43,984 bases of DNA from Chromera velia. Taxonomy: Eukaryota; Sar; Chromeraceae. This document shows positions 32,901 to 42,813 of the stretch, one piece after another. The stretch spans positions 1 to 43,984 of the forward strand of contig JAHBMJ010000615.1 of the NCBI GenBank assembly GCA_018398765.1. Direction: 5' to 3'. The notes under the pieces were generated by a model, which was given only the letters and a program-made list of their open reading frames with translations, was not told where the DNA came from and did not search any database. The first letter of the stretch is position 1, and the number at the start of each line of letters is the position of its first letter. The position numbers were made by a program, and so were the translations under genes.

Positions 32901-34149
32901 CATATTTTTTGGATTGGCGTCGTTCTCGTGTTTGAATGCAGAGCCTCAGGGCGTACTTCCAGACGACCACGAGTACAGCATCTACTGGAAGTCGATTCAG
33001 GAAGCCAAAGTGGAGTGCACGAACAAGGTCCTCCAAGTCACGGGTTCCGCTCTGATCGGTCGTTTTGACGCTGTCGACGCTGGGGAGAGGCTGTATGTGC
33101 GGGAGTGCTTCGAATCGCTGTTTGAAGCCGTCTGGGAAAACCGGCGTTGCGGGAAAAATACGGTATTGACGGGGACTCCTGGAGTAGGAAAGACGGCCTT
33201 CAGAAACTACATCGTCTGGCGGGCAGTTGAAAAAATGAAAAAGGAAGAGGTGTCTGTGGTTGCGCTGCATCACTCACCGGAAAACCCCGCTCCTCCGGTG
33301 GTGGTCTTTGACCACTCTCACGGAGTGCGTAAGTTGTCGAAGAGCTCCTTCAAGAAGCTTTACGGCAGCGACCGCAAGGTCCTTTACCTCGTTGACGTCG
33401 CTAAGGGTGACTCAAACTGCGCTGTTCACGGGCTGGTAGCCGGATGCACTGTCATGACGACGTCTCCAAGCGAGGAGGCCTGGAAAGAGTTCGCAAAGGA
33501 GAAATGCCGGATCCTAGTGCTTCCACTGTGGGAGAAAGCAGAAGTGAAGACGTTCTTTCAGAGATCAGACTTCGAAGAGGTCTTCAAAAAGTACGGGGGG
33601 GTGTCCCGGGCCTTCACCGACGTGGAGGAAGTGGAAAGGCGTGTCAAGACGGCGGTGGACAAGCTCCAACTCGATGACACAGCCAATCCTATCGGAACGA
33701 CAGCGACTAGCGGAACAGATCGGCACGCACTTGTGTATTTTGTGCGAAAGGAGCCGGCGAGCTCCTCGTCTTCGGAGCAGAGTTCCTCGTCCTCGGGGAG
33801 CAACGCTGCCAGCGCCTTTGCCTCTAAGCTTTTCGAGCTTCAGTTTGGCACCGCATATCTTCTTGACCTTGCAGCACAGCGGTGCATTGAACTACTCCAC
33901 CAGCAGCAGACGTTTGTATTGAGCTCCATCTGGCCGGGGACCCCCGGCATGCGTGGCGACTTTTATGAGAGCGTCTGCCACCGTCTTCTCGTGCGAGGTG
34001 AGAAAGCGGAGCTGACGGAGCTCACAAAAGGCAAAAAGAAGAGCCCGTCCAGCACGCAAAAAGAGCTCGAGCTCCCAGAGGTGCAGGACTTCGAGTTTGT
34101 GGAGGGTCACGATGCCTCAGAGTTCATAAAGAGGGTAGAGGAACTTTGA
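29993..34149 (+). CDS. RHS/Crinkler-type P-loop NTPase protein (module copy 3 plus NTPase exon)
   Basis: Exons 29993-30060, 30150-30225, 30385-30636 and 32942-34149 join with consistent phases (1/0, 0/1, 1/1, 1). Order: LKQPLAGGDGC, ELENA, HFCDGV, then EWTLSNKLKNRLAHAYFGN and LGAKNWPIDDVEGLRR. After a 2.3-kb intron comes the NTPase exon: DDHEYSIYWKSIQEAK, Walker A GTPGVGKT, KVLYLVDVAKGD as a likely Walker B region, then a sensor-like VMTTSPSEEAWKEF and ILVLPLWEKAEVKTF. The block order GTPGxGK, IxDV, TSPxExxxKEW, pyrimidine-rich helix and YGGVSR is that of retrotransposon hot spot (RHS) and Crinkler effector NTPases. It stops at TGA 34147-34149. No secretion signal is seen. Upstream membership is unresolved: the preceding exon at 29341-29385 ends in phase 0, whereas copy 3 enters in phase 1. 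Confidence 0.8.
30724..32930. repeat. intronic repeat cluster, second block
   Basis: The intron before the NTPase exon is packed with degenerate repeats. GAACGAAAATTTCTCCAGCAT or close variants recur near 30738, 30984, 31063, 31340, 31862 and 32047, with weaker copies near 32770 and 32875. Units of about 60-110 bp with GGCTGGTCGGA(T/C)TGGATCTTCG, GCTGAAGGTCGATTGCGTCC and TTTCTCTCTTCCGACA repeat four to six times between 31150 and 31860. Short CGTGCGTG runs are interspersed. Some ORFs cross the region but none has coding character. Confidence 0.85.
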
Positions 34150-34500
34150 AAAAAGGAGCAATCAGCGTATTTGCGGCCGGTTGATCCTCGATTCCCTGCA
34201 ATCGATTCGGTGTGCGTCGCAGGGGAGGGGATTTTCCTTTTTCAGCTGACGGTGGGAAAAACCCATCAATCAAAAGGGAAAATGGAAGCGACAAAGGTCT
34301 TGAACGCGTTTGTAAGAGCATTTGGGGACGCTGTACAATTGATCTTTGTGTCTCCGCAGCCGATGTCCAGTCCACAAGCGTCCGTGGAGGGGCTGCAGGA
34401 ATTTTGGATGCATCTGGATATGCCTTTGTCCAAAAGATCTCATGAAGGGGAAAGTGCCATTGACGTCAGGTTGCCGAACGCGAAAAAAGTCAGACACTAG
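34150..34500 (+). pseudogene. C-terminal nuclease-like part of the RHS/Crinkler protein, separated by an in-frame TGA
   Basis: Past the TGA at 34147-34149 the same frame stays open for 116 codons to TAG 34498-34500. It contains FPAIDSVCVAGEG and LFQLTVGKTHQSK, resembling the restriction-endonuclease-fold C terminus of Crinkler/RHS proteins (an Asp-bearing strand, then a LFQxTV...H strand). The frame match and this motif suggest the two pieces were one protein. A nonsense mutation is the simplest explanation; readthrough or a 21-nt intron (GTAGAG...AAAAAG, 34133-34153) are less likely alternatives. Confidence 0.6.
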
Positions 34501-35089
34501 GTCAGACAGGAGTGACAGTGACCTCACTGACCTATAGACACCGGTATATATACTGTGAGTGCCGTCGTCCACAATGGCCGCTACGACCCGTATACTGACT
34601 ATACTGTTATCCATTTGCTGCTTCATATCGCAGTTTATAACATATGAATAAAAAAAATAATTCGGAAAAAAAATGGAGCTAGAATTGGAGTGATGATCCT
34701 CCCACCAGTTCGGACGCTTACCGACTTCCTAGGTCAGCACGCCGCTGAGCGCGGCCTCACTAGCAGTCTAGTTATCCTTTCAAGTTTTCACCTTGTGCCG
34801 TCTGTAGCCGCTAGCACGTAAGTGATCGAGGCTTCAGCAAGCCTACTAGATACGCTAGTAGACGATATTCGCTAGACAAAAGTTTACTACATAATATGCC
34901 TTGGTAGACTTAGTAGAGCCTTTTCCTATGGACCTATTGCCTTTTTGTAATATAGCATTAGAGCGTGGCTTCTAACAAAATACGAGATTTAGCTATATGT
35001 ATACAGTGTACAGCATTGAGGAACAATTTGGGGGACGAAAGATCTCAAATCAGCCCCTACTGTCTGTTTGTCCTCGCAACGCAGAAGGT
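34501..35089. other. AT-rich spacer
   Basis: A few short repeats (GGTCAGACAGGAGTGACAGTGACC; CTAGTAGAC/CTACTAGATACGCTAGTAG near 34845-34870). AATAAA at about 34647 may be a poly(A) signal for the preceding gene. No ORF with support. Confidence 0.5.
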
Positions 35090-35442
35090 AGTTATACAGA
35101 TGTGCATGGAGCAATTAGAAGGGTCTGAAGTTTTTGAGCCAGTTAAGCCGGTCCGCACGATTCCAGCGGCGCCCAGGGCCCAGAAAGGCACCAAATTGGT
35201 CCCGAGAGGCCGTTGAGTGCGTTGGTGCAAGAATTTGGGCCAAAACTTTCCGGGGCCACTCTCAAAATCCCGAAATTGTGCTTAGAATGCTCAAAAAGCA
35301 CACCAACATACAGAGAAGGGTCATTTTATCCTCTCGTCCCTTCCTGTCTACCTTATTGTGTAGAGTAGTACCGATGGTCAAACTGGCACAATTCTGCTCC
35401 CTTAGTACTAGACAGCTTACCTCTGTATTGGGGTGAAGTCTT

Positions 35443-35900
35443 GTGGCACAGTTGATCTGCTTTGGCGTGTCTGGCAGCTCCAGTCTGGACCAGTCAGGAA
35501 AGTACCTCCCAGGCCTCCAAAGCAACATTCCTTCTTTCTACCAGGAGGCCGCAGAATCGATCTCCGGCAATTTTGCCCAATGCCCTGTGTCTGTTGTTAT
35601 TCTCCCAGGCCAGCGGGATAGGTTCCTGGTGAATCTGCTGGTTGTGGGAAGGCGAGATTGTTTTGTCTTCCTGTTGTGGAGAATTGGTGTCTCAGGGGTA
35701 TTAATCGACCTCCAGCTCCCCAAGTAAGTGGTTCTGTCCTGCTCTTTCCCTCCAGACAGGAACATATGAGTGTTGGGCAGTACCTTTGTGCAATGGCTGC
35801 AGGTTTGAAGTGCTCAAGAAGGAAAAAGCCCTTCCAGCAATTTGACATAGGGCGCCATCTGGAGTGTATCTTTCTGTTCATGAGCAGACTTGTCAGTTGA
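35443..35900 (+). CDS. unrecognised two-exon gene fragment with a 32-nt intron
   Basis: A + frame open from after TGA 35434 contains GKYLPGLQSNIPSFYQEAAE, LVVGRRDCFVFLLWR and LIDLQLP, and meets a GTAAGT donor at 35724. A CCTCCAG acceptor 32 nt on rejoins in phase 2 to MSVGQYLCAMAAGLKCSRRK and HLECIFLFMSRLVS, ending in TGA at 35900. The frame match supports splicing, but the intron is much shorter than others in the window. The 5' end is unknown. It lies within the inverted-repeat-bounded interval, so it may be transposon-derived. No family recognised. Confidence 0.4.
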
Positions 35901-35949
35901 AGTCCACAGTGCATCAACCATTCCTTATCCCCTGTTGGAACTAACTTAC

Positions 35950-36059
35950 CTGGACCAGATGGAGCGTGTTGGTATACATTTTATCATCATTGATGTACCA
36001 CAGCCCTTTTTGAACTTCTGAGTCCAGGAAGGCCACTTTGGCCTCTTCAGGTGTCAGAC
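35950..36059 (-). CDS. isolated minus-strand exon
   Basis: Reading from a TCTAAG acceptor to a CAG|GTAAGT donor, the frame encodes LTPEEAKVAFLDSEVQKGLW and INDDKMYTNTLHLVQ, which looks like genuine protein. Continuing exons on this strand would overlap the + fragment at 35443-35900 and were not identified. Probably a remnant of a second gene or transposon protein. Confidence 0.35.
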
Positions 36060-36285
36060 CTTAGACGTCCATTCTTTGGACTCCTTGTAAGTCTGGGAGT
36101 CGTTTTTTCTACACCAAGCAGCTAGAGAGAGTCTAGAGAGGCAAACTGACGTCTTTTAGGGTCGTTGCTTTAAGTCCAGGAGGGAAAAGGGAACAAAGGG
36201 CTGTTCTTTTTTCCCTCGAAATTTTTGAGCCGGTTAAGGTCTGACGGCGGGTTCTAATTGGTTCATGCACATCTGTATGACCCGC

Positions 36286-36665
36286 CGCCGCGTTGCACTA
36301 CTTTTCATACATTCTCTATAAAATTGGGGGATAATAGGAGAAAATTGGCCCCCCATATACCCTATTATTTCTGAAAAATTGATCATATATTTTAGGACTA
36401 GGCGACGCATAATAGTAAAAAAAAAAAAAGAGAATAGACATGTCCAGATTTTTTTTTTTTAGTCTGGTGGTCAAAGGTCCAAACAAACTTAGCAAAAGTA
36501 TGATTTATAGTTATAGATATGTTTTTTGTTTTTCTTATATGTTTAGCATACCGAGACCGAGACCGAGCATTTAAAAAATTCTAGTAAAATAATAATTTTT
36601 TTTAAAAAAAGATTAGGCTTCTCGAGATTTTTTTTCTTCTTTTTTTTTTATTACTGTGTGTCGCC
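36286..36665. other. AT-rich spacer with homopolymers
   Basis: A and T runs of 9-12 bases, no coding potential, no identifiable feature. Confidence 0.5.
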
Positions 36666-37097
36666 TATACCCTGCAAAGACTCCGGAATTTAGACAGGAA
36701 TTTAGAGGAATTTAGACAGGAATTTAGAGGAGTTTAGAAAGGAATTTAGAGCAATTTAGACAGGAATCTAAAGGAAGTTCGAGCTCTAAATTCCTAAACA
36801 TTGGAGGTTAATTTCTGATAAACTATGATGAGTTAGAACTTGATATTAACAGTGTTTATAGATCTAATATAGGTCTACAAGCACCGTTAAAATCAAGTTC
36901 TAATTCATCATATATAGTTCATAAGAAATTAACCTCCAAAAATTGCTAAATTCCTCTAAATTCCTGTCTTTAAATTCCTTTAGATTCCTAGCTAAATTCC
37001 TCTACATTCCTCTAAATTCCTATCTAAATTAAATATAGTAAATTCTTGTAAATTCCTGTCTAAATTCCTAGGTTTTTACAGGATTATGCAGGATATA
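36666..37097. mobile_element. 432-bp foldback element with AATTTAGA(C/G) subrepeats
   Basis: The ends TATACCCTGCA (36666) and TGCAGGATATA (37087-37097) are inverted repeats. Within lie GGAATTTAGACA/GGAATTTAGAGG subrepeats on the left and their complement TCTAAATTCC on the right. A long inner hairpin runs from GGAGGTTAATTTCTGATAAA (about 36806) to its complement at about 36915-36938. No protein. The terminal motif recurs at 2098, so this is probably a MITE family. Confidence 0.75.
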
Positions 37098-37620
37098 GTT
37101 TTAGGAGGGACACATAAGTGATACAGAGCTTAAATTAAGTCCAAAAATTAGTTTTAAGCTTTTCTTAATCATATTTGCTGCTCAGAAAGCCAAAGAATAA
37201 TTTTGAATACCTGAAAAAAATATTCACAGAAATGGGGGAAAAACGAAGTACTCCATTTTCCGATACCCCATTGACATTTTTTAATTTTTAAATCTAGGCG
37301 ACGGCTAAAGGAAAAAAAAAAAAGCAATGAGTAAAAAAATTTTTTTTTTTCTTTCTTTTTTACTTTTTTACCCTCAACAACACCTAACAACAGTTGTGCA
37401 ACACATGAACAACAGCTGTGCAAGTTGAAACAGTGCAACACTTGAACAACAGTTGTTTGACTGAAAAAGAAAAAAAGAAAAAAAAAGTAAACAGTTTGGA
37501 AGAATCTTTTTTTTTTTTTTTAGCCAACACCTATGTTTTTAAAGCCTAAAACAAGCTTTAATAGGCTTTTTAATACTTGAACATGCATTGCTAATGTTTT
37601 TAAATGATTTTTTAATCATC
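37098..37620. other. AT-rich spacer with CAACAGTTGT repeats
   Basis: Repeats of (A)CAACAG(C/T)TGTGCAA at 37375-37455 and T/A homopolymers. A minus-strand ORF over these is low-complexity and not supported. Confidence 0.5.
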
Positions 37621-38443
37621 TTAACTATCGATAGGCTGCGATTCCAATTTCATCTTCAGGGATGCAAAAAATTTATCCGCAAAATCATAGTTACCCCACC
37701 ATTCTCCATCCGTGAGGCTATCTGTCTTCTCCTCAAACATGGCCTTACACTCGCTTTCTGCTTTCCCGCTAAAAGCGAAAGCTTCCAATGTTTTTTTAAC
37801 ATTAGACCAGCGAATCGAAATCCTCGTCTCTTCATGGACTGGGCAGGCATGGTGCAGATCTTGCCGTTTGCAATTCACATATGGCAACCAACTGGAAGAC
37901 TACGTATTCACAGAGTGGGAATTAAACACTGAAAAGAGTCTGGAGGAAGACCTCAAAAAGTGTGAAGTGGTAGGGTTCTGGGGCAGGGTTTATGGAGAAT
38001 TCTGAAACTGTCAAAAAACTGGGGTATACTGGCCAAACTCCTCTGCTGGACATTCTTGAATTTTCTCTTCTCTGCACCTAGCAGATCGACGAGATACATA
38101 TGATAAGTAGAGGGGAGCTGGGAAAAGAATTAGAGTATTTCTTCATGTTTGCAGTTGACGAGAGTCATCTTTTCACTCTGAGTCTCAGAATGAATTGAAT
38201 GAGTACTTGCGGCAAAAGCAGGTGTAGGAGAGGTCGGGCTTACCGAGGATTGAGTGGGTATGAGGATTTGACAGGAAGGGAAACCGGGTCAAACTTGGAT
38301 GCGCAGATGCCCGTCATGTCCTTTCGCGAATTGTTGACTTCCTTTTTGAGAAGCACTCTTACGTTTTCGAAGATGAACAGTACTGTATTCCTTCAATCAG
38401 CCTGCTTTTCCACTCTGTGATTGCGAAAATGATCCTGTCCCCT
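37621..38443 (-). CDS. unrecognised small multi-exon gene
   Basis: Three minus-strand exons are read. 38443-38363 (after TTTCAG, before GTAAGA) contains IIFAITEWKSRLIEGIQYC. 38316-38244 (before GTAAGC) contains TGICASKFDPVSLPVKSSY. 37891-37621 (after CTTCCAG) contains CPVHEETRISIRWSNVKKTL and DGEWWGNYDFADKFFASLK, then stops. The last looks strongly protein-like. Joins between the first two and the start codon are not proven. Base composition is AT-richer than the other genes, so it may be a foreign or transposon-borne fragment. No family recognised. Confidence 0.4.
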
Positions 38444-38611
38444 CTGAAAGAAGAATATCTTGATGACATCGTTCGGTACTTAAGCTATACACATCCCTGC
38501 ACTCCCTTAAAAAAAAGAAAGAAACAAAAGAAAGTTTTCAATCTTTTTTTTTTTTATCAACTAAAAAACATAAATAGTTTTCAGTGCAACACTCCGAGAA
38601 TGAAACACTCT

Positions 38612-39725
38612 TGCAACACTTAACCCCCCCACCCAGTCCCACTCTCTATCCCTCCTCCATCCCAGCACATGGTCATTCCACTCTTGTAAAGTGGCACAAC
38701 CATGCCTAGCAAGGTTTGGTGGCACAAGAGAGAGTAAGACTAAGAGTGGGAGGCAAAGGAACTAACAAAAGAGTTAATGAGCACACTAAGTCTTCAACAG
38801 GGCCTCAAAGCGCCCGCCGGAACCGCACAGCCAGCAGTGTGATGGAGAACAGCCACAATGTCATATGAGCGATGGATAGAAGGTCTGACTAACGGAGAGC
38901 TATCTATCCGCTGAGTGAGATTGCGGGGAACTGTCACAAGTTGAACGCTCTCGTTGGGGTACAGATCACAGTATGACTCCGGATCACTCTTCATACACTC
39001 ACTTGCCCACTCACTCACCCACTCATTTACCCCTTCTTCTCGCCCTCGTCTGTTTGTCAGTCAGTCTCCCCGTCGCCTTCTCTCTAGTGTCTCTCTTCAA
39101 AAACAGAATCTCAGAAGACTGTCTCTACCGTCAACGTACAACCAGTGAAGAGAACAAGTGAGGAGAAGAGTACAGAGATAGTAAAAGGAGGCGGTTGGGC
39201 TGGAGGAACTCGGAGCAGAAACGGCAAAGAGAATGAAGGAAACTGGAATGGAAAAGGAGAACAGATGAAAAGAGTGGGAGACAACAGAGGAGAACCACCC
39301 AGAAAAAGGCAGTCAACAGAAAAAGGCCGGGGAACGCAAGGCGGGTATGAACTGAACAAAGCAAAAAAAAATAAAAAGGAAGAAGAGAAGGAAGAAAGAA
39401 AAGAAGAAAGAAAGGAACAAATGAGCGAAGAAAGAAAGCACAAGGTCTCTCTTCATATACGCCGACGGTAATTGCTTCCACCCTCATTCTTTCTTTATTT
39501 TTCTGCTTGATGGTTTGCTTCTTTTTCTGCTTGTTTGTTCATGTCTTTCTCCTCTGCTTTGTTTCTTCACCTGCTTTTGTTCATTCAGAAGGCCTTCCCT
39601 AATCTACCTTCTTATCGTTCTTTCTCTAATGAACCTAGTAATGAACATTTCACCCCTCTCTCCCTTTACCCATTTACTAATTCAAGCCTACCCACCTGTG
39701 ACTGAAGGAAGAAGGGAACGAAGCG
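38612..39725. repeat. 1.1-kb direct repeat, copy A
   Basis: From GCAACACTTAACCCCCCCAC to GAAGGGAACGAAGCG this block matches 40992-42130 throughout, with perhaps 85 percent identity by eye and small indels. Shared landmarks: GTCTTCAACAGGGCCTCA, GCGCCCGCCGGAACC, CAGCCAGCAGT, CAAAAACAGAAT(C/T)TC and the final GACTGAAG(G/A)AAGAAGGGAACGAA. It contains CACTCA repeats and a purine-rich stretch whose long ORFs are low-complexity. Not identified as a gene or known RNA. Confidence 0.9.
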
Positions 39726-40991
39726 ACTGCCCAGTCGTGTAGCAGTACATATGGAACCAAACCGAAAGACCCGCTCCATCGATAGTCAACGAATAGCCTG
39801 GGGCCGACGACAAAGAAAAAGGATAACACCGTGCAGACGAGGATGGAGGGAACAATCGAGAGAGGAGATGTCAATCGCACCACGATTCCTCCAGTCAAGC
39901 AAACAAAGGCACAAACATTAATTGTTAATTCAAGCAGTTAAGAGATGTATAAATGGTGAGCAGATGAATAGAAAAACGGAACGGAAGAACCCTCGTGAGC
40001 ATATGAGAAGTGATCATTTGTTCACACTACTTTTGCCTGCTGGAATGCATACCTGTTGTATCTTTTCGTTATCCTTTTCTGTCCTGCTCTGTCTAGTTCC
40101 ACTTCCATTCGTTTTTGTTTTTATTCCCATGCATACCTTTCTTTTCTCTTACTTCTTTTTTCCCCCTCTCTTTTTCCTTTTTCTCTTTCCCTTTTCTAGT
40201 CCCTTTTCTTTTCTTTTCCCTTTTTTTGTTTCTTCTTCTTTGTTTTTGTCTCCTTTATGTTATTTCTCTTTTTTTTTCCTCTTTTTTCTCTGGTTTTCCT
40301 GTCTTTTCCTTTCCTCTGCTGTGTTTTCCCCCCCTTTTCTATGTGTTCCTTTCTTTTCCTTCCTTTTTAACAACGAACACCCGAGCTCATCTGTACCCGA
40401 TCATGACCGCAAGAGGCGGCAAAAGGTGCCCCAAGTATATGCATACCCCCCAAAGCGTCCCGCCGGGCCCCCTTGGGGCCATACCCTTCCAAAGTATATT
40501 CGCACCTCGCATCACGGGACTTTGTAGGTACATTTTACCCGGCAATATCAGCGGTTTAGTACAAAAAATTTAAGAGACTTCCTTAGGCCTCAAAATGATA
40601 AAACAAACTTAAAAAACTTATTCAAAAACATTTTTGAGCGAAAAAAAAAAATATTTTCGTTTTACACAGATTTGGTCATTTTCCTGACCCCCCCCCCTTG
40701 CATTTTCATACAAAATCGTCAAAAAGAAATTTTTTTTTTTAACATAAAAAATCATTCTAATCGGTTTAGTTTGGTATTAGAAAGTATTTAGAATACATTT
40801 GGGAGCCCCTTGAATTTTTTGCACTATAGAGCCGCATCACTATGTAAAGTAAGAGGCGGAACGCACCTATAGCCTGCCGTGATGCACTAGCTTAAGCGTC
40901 TATCACCAGACTTACTCTCATCTCATCTGATATACAAGCAACTGACTGCCACCAACGCTCCGCAGAGCCATGAAGTTATTATGCCTAACTC
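39726..40991. other. spacer between the two direct repeats
   Basis: Includes a pyrimidine-rich 0.3-kb tract (40060-40365, TTTTCTTTTCCCTT type) whose ORFs encode only Phe/Leu/Ser, and a short GC-rich patch at 40440-40490 with GTATATGCATACC. No PBS, protease, reverse transcriptase or integrase coding was seen. Confidence 0.5.
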
Positions 40992-42130
40992 CTGCAGCAC
41001 TTTACCCCCCGCTACTCAGTCCCACTCTCTACCCCTTCCCCGAACTAACATATGGCCATTCCACTCTCATAAAGTGGCATAACCACGCCTGGTAAGGTTC
41101 GGTAGCACAAGAGAGAGCAAGACCAAGAGCGGAAGGCAAAGGAACCAACAAAAGAGTTGATGAGCATACTAAGTCTTCAACAGGGCCTCAGGGCGCCCGC
41201 CGGAACCACACAGCCAGCAGTATGATGGAGAACAGCCACAATGTTATATGAGCGATGGATGGAAGGTCTGACTAATGGAGAGCCATCTATCTGCTGACTG
41301 CAGTGCTGAGTGAGATTGCGGGGGACTGTCGTAATGCTCTAAGACTTGTTAGGGTACAGATCACTCTTCACACACTCACTTACTCACTCACTCACCCACT
41401 CATTTACCCCTTCTTTTTACCCTCGTCCGTCTGTCAGTTGTTCCACCACCCCCTTTTCTCTACTGTCTCTCTTCAAAAACAGAATTTCGGAAGACTGTCT
41501 CTACTGTCGACGTGCAACCAGTGAAGAGAACAAGTGAGAAGAAGAGGAAAGAGATGACAAAAGGAGGTGGTTGAAAGGAACTCAAAGCAGAAATGATAAA
41601 GTGAAAGAAGGAAACTGGACGGAAGAGGAGAACACTGTCAGATGAAGAGAGTGGGAGGACAACAGAGGAGAACCACCCAGAAAAAGGCAGTCAACAGAAT
41701 AAGGGGGACGCAAGGCGGGCATGAACTGAAAAAAGGAAAAAAAAAAGAAAAGAAAAGGAAGAAAAAAAGGAAACAAGGAAGGAAAAAAAAAAAAAGAAAG
41801 AAAGAAAGAAAGGAACAAATGAGCGAAGAAAGAAAGCACGAGATCTCTCTTCATGCACACCGACGGTAATTCCTTCCATCCTCACTCTTTCTTTGTTTTT
41901 CTGCTTGATCGTTTACATCTTTCTCTGCTTGTTTGCTTGTTTGTTTGTTTGTTTGTTTGTATATTTTTCCTTTGCTTTGTTTCTTCACCTGCTCTTGTTC
42001 ATTCAGAAAGCCTTCCCCGATTTACCTTCTTGTTGCTCTTTCTCCAATGAACATTTCACCCGTCTCCCCCCTTATCTATTTACTGATTCAGGCCTACCGA
42101 CCTGCGACTGAAGAAAGAAGGGAACGAAAC
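40992..42130. repeat. 1.1-kb direct repeat, copy B
   Basis: Second copy of the 38612-39725 block, offset by about 2.38 kb in the same orientation. It differs by substitutions and small indels, including an insertion CTGCAGTGCTGAGTGAG near 41300 and a TTTG microsatellite expansion at 41932-41962. The arrangement fits either a tandem segmental duplication or the two LTRs of a small non-autonomous retrotransposon; no further LTR evidence is present. Confidence 0.9.
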
Positions 42131-42813
42131 ACCCCCCCCACCCCCCTCCTGTGAATGCGGAAGCTCACGCGGGGGCGAGCCCCTCTCCTCCCCTGCCCCT
42201 CCCCGCGATCAAAACCCAACCGAAGCCTAAACCACCGGGCTGCTTTATCCCTCCTGTCCGGCCACCTTATGGCGTCTAGACAGAAGGTAAAGCGAGGACA
42301 AGAACCTTAGGAAGATCTAGAGAAGGAACGTGTGCAACACTAACTCAAGCAACAGTTTACAGAAGGTTTGGCTCTATATCAGTTTAAGTGCTAGCGCGAT
42401 CTAGTATTCCAATCAGCTGCGTTCATTCTATCATGCACAGTTTCTACTCATTCCTCTCTCTCAGATTCTTAATCTATGCCAAACAGACATCAGACTCAAA
42501 CGATGCTATCCGTTGTTCGAGTGACATGTTGCATGCTTGAATACGAAGGTCAGACTCGATTTCAACGATTTTGATCGACGCGCGCGACACGTACATGCAT
42601 GCAAGTCGATTGCGTATACACGCGGCGGCGGAGCATGGCGTCGGCACGCGGGCTCTCTCAGTTATAGCACATGCGAAGGCTCAAAGGGCGGCGCCATAGG
42701 GTAGGACTCTACAGGGCCCTCCCCCGTCTGGCGCTGCCGTCCCCCCCGCAGCTCCCCCCCCCTCACCACGGCCCGCGGCGCCGATCCCCAAGAGACCCGG
42801 ACCACCGCCCCCC
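42131..42813. other. upstream region of the right-end gene
   Basis: Composition shifts from AT-rich to GC-rich. A C-rich run (CACCCCCCCCACCCCCC) at about 42129, short CG palindromes near 42575-42590 and 42610-42630. No coding exon identified; the + frame of the right-end gene opens at 42700 after TAG. Promoter or 5' UTR by position. Confidence 0.4.

Larger units (their letters stand above)
35090..36285. mobile_element. possible degenerate DNA transposon bounded by inverted repeats
   Basis: Left GTTATACAGATGTGCATGGA...CAATTAGAA at 35090-35120 matches, in reverse complement, right TTCTAATTGGTTCATGCACATC at 36256-36277. The matched part is about 30 bp with a few differences. TTTTTGAGCC(A/G)GTTAAG also occurs in direct orientation at about 35131 and 36223. 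The interval holds coding-like pieces on both strands (35443-35900 +, 35950-36059 -). No transposase was recognised and the ends are not fixed. Confidence 0.4.

Noticed and set aside
38780-38850. tRNA or small RNA in the conserved GGGCCTCA...GCGCCCGCCGG patch of the direct repeat
   Set aside because: No cloverleaf, A/B box pair or terminator could be drawn with confidence.
40060-40573. Phe/Leu-rich ORFs suggesting a membrane protein
   Set aside because: They translate a pyrimidine-rich TTTTC/CCTTT tract; composition is that of simple repeats.
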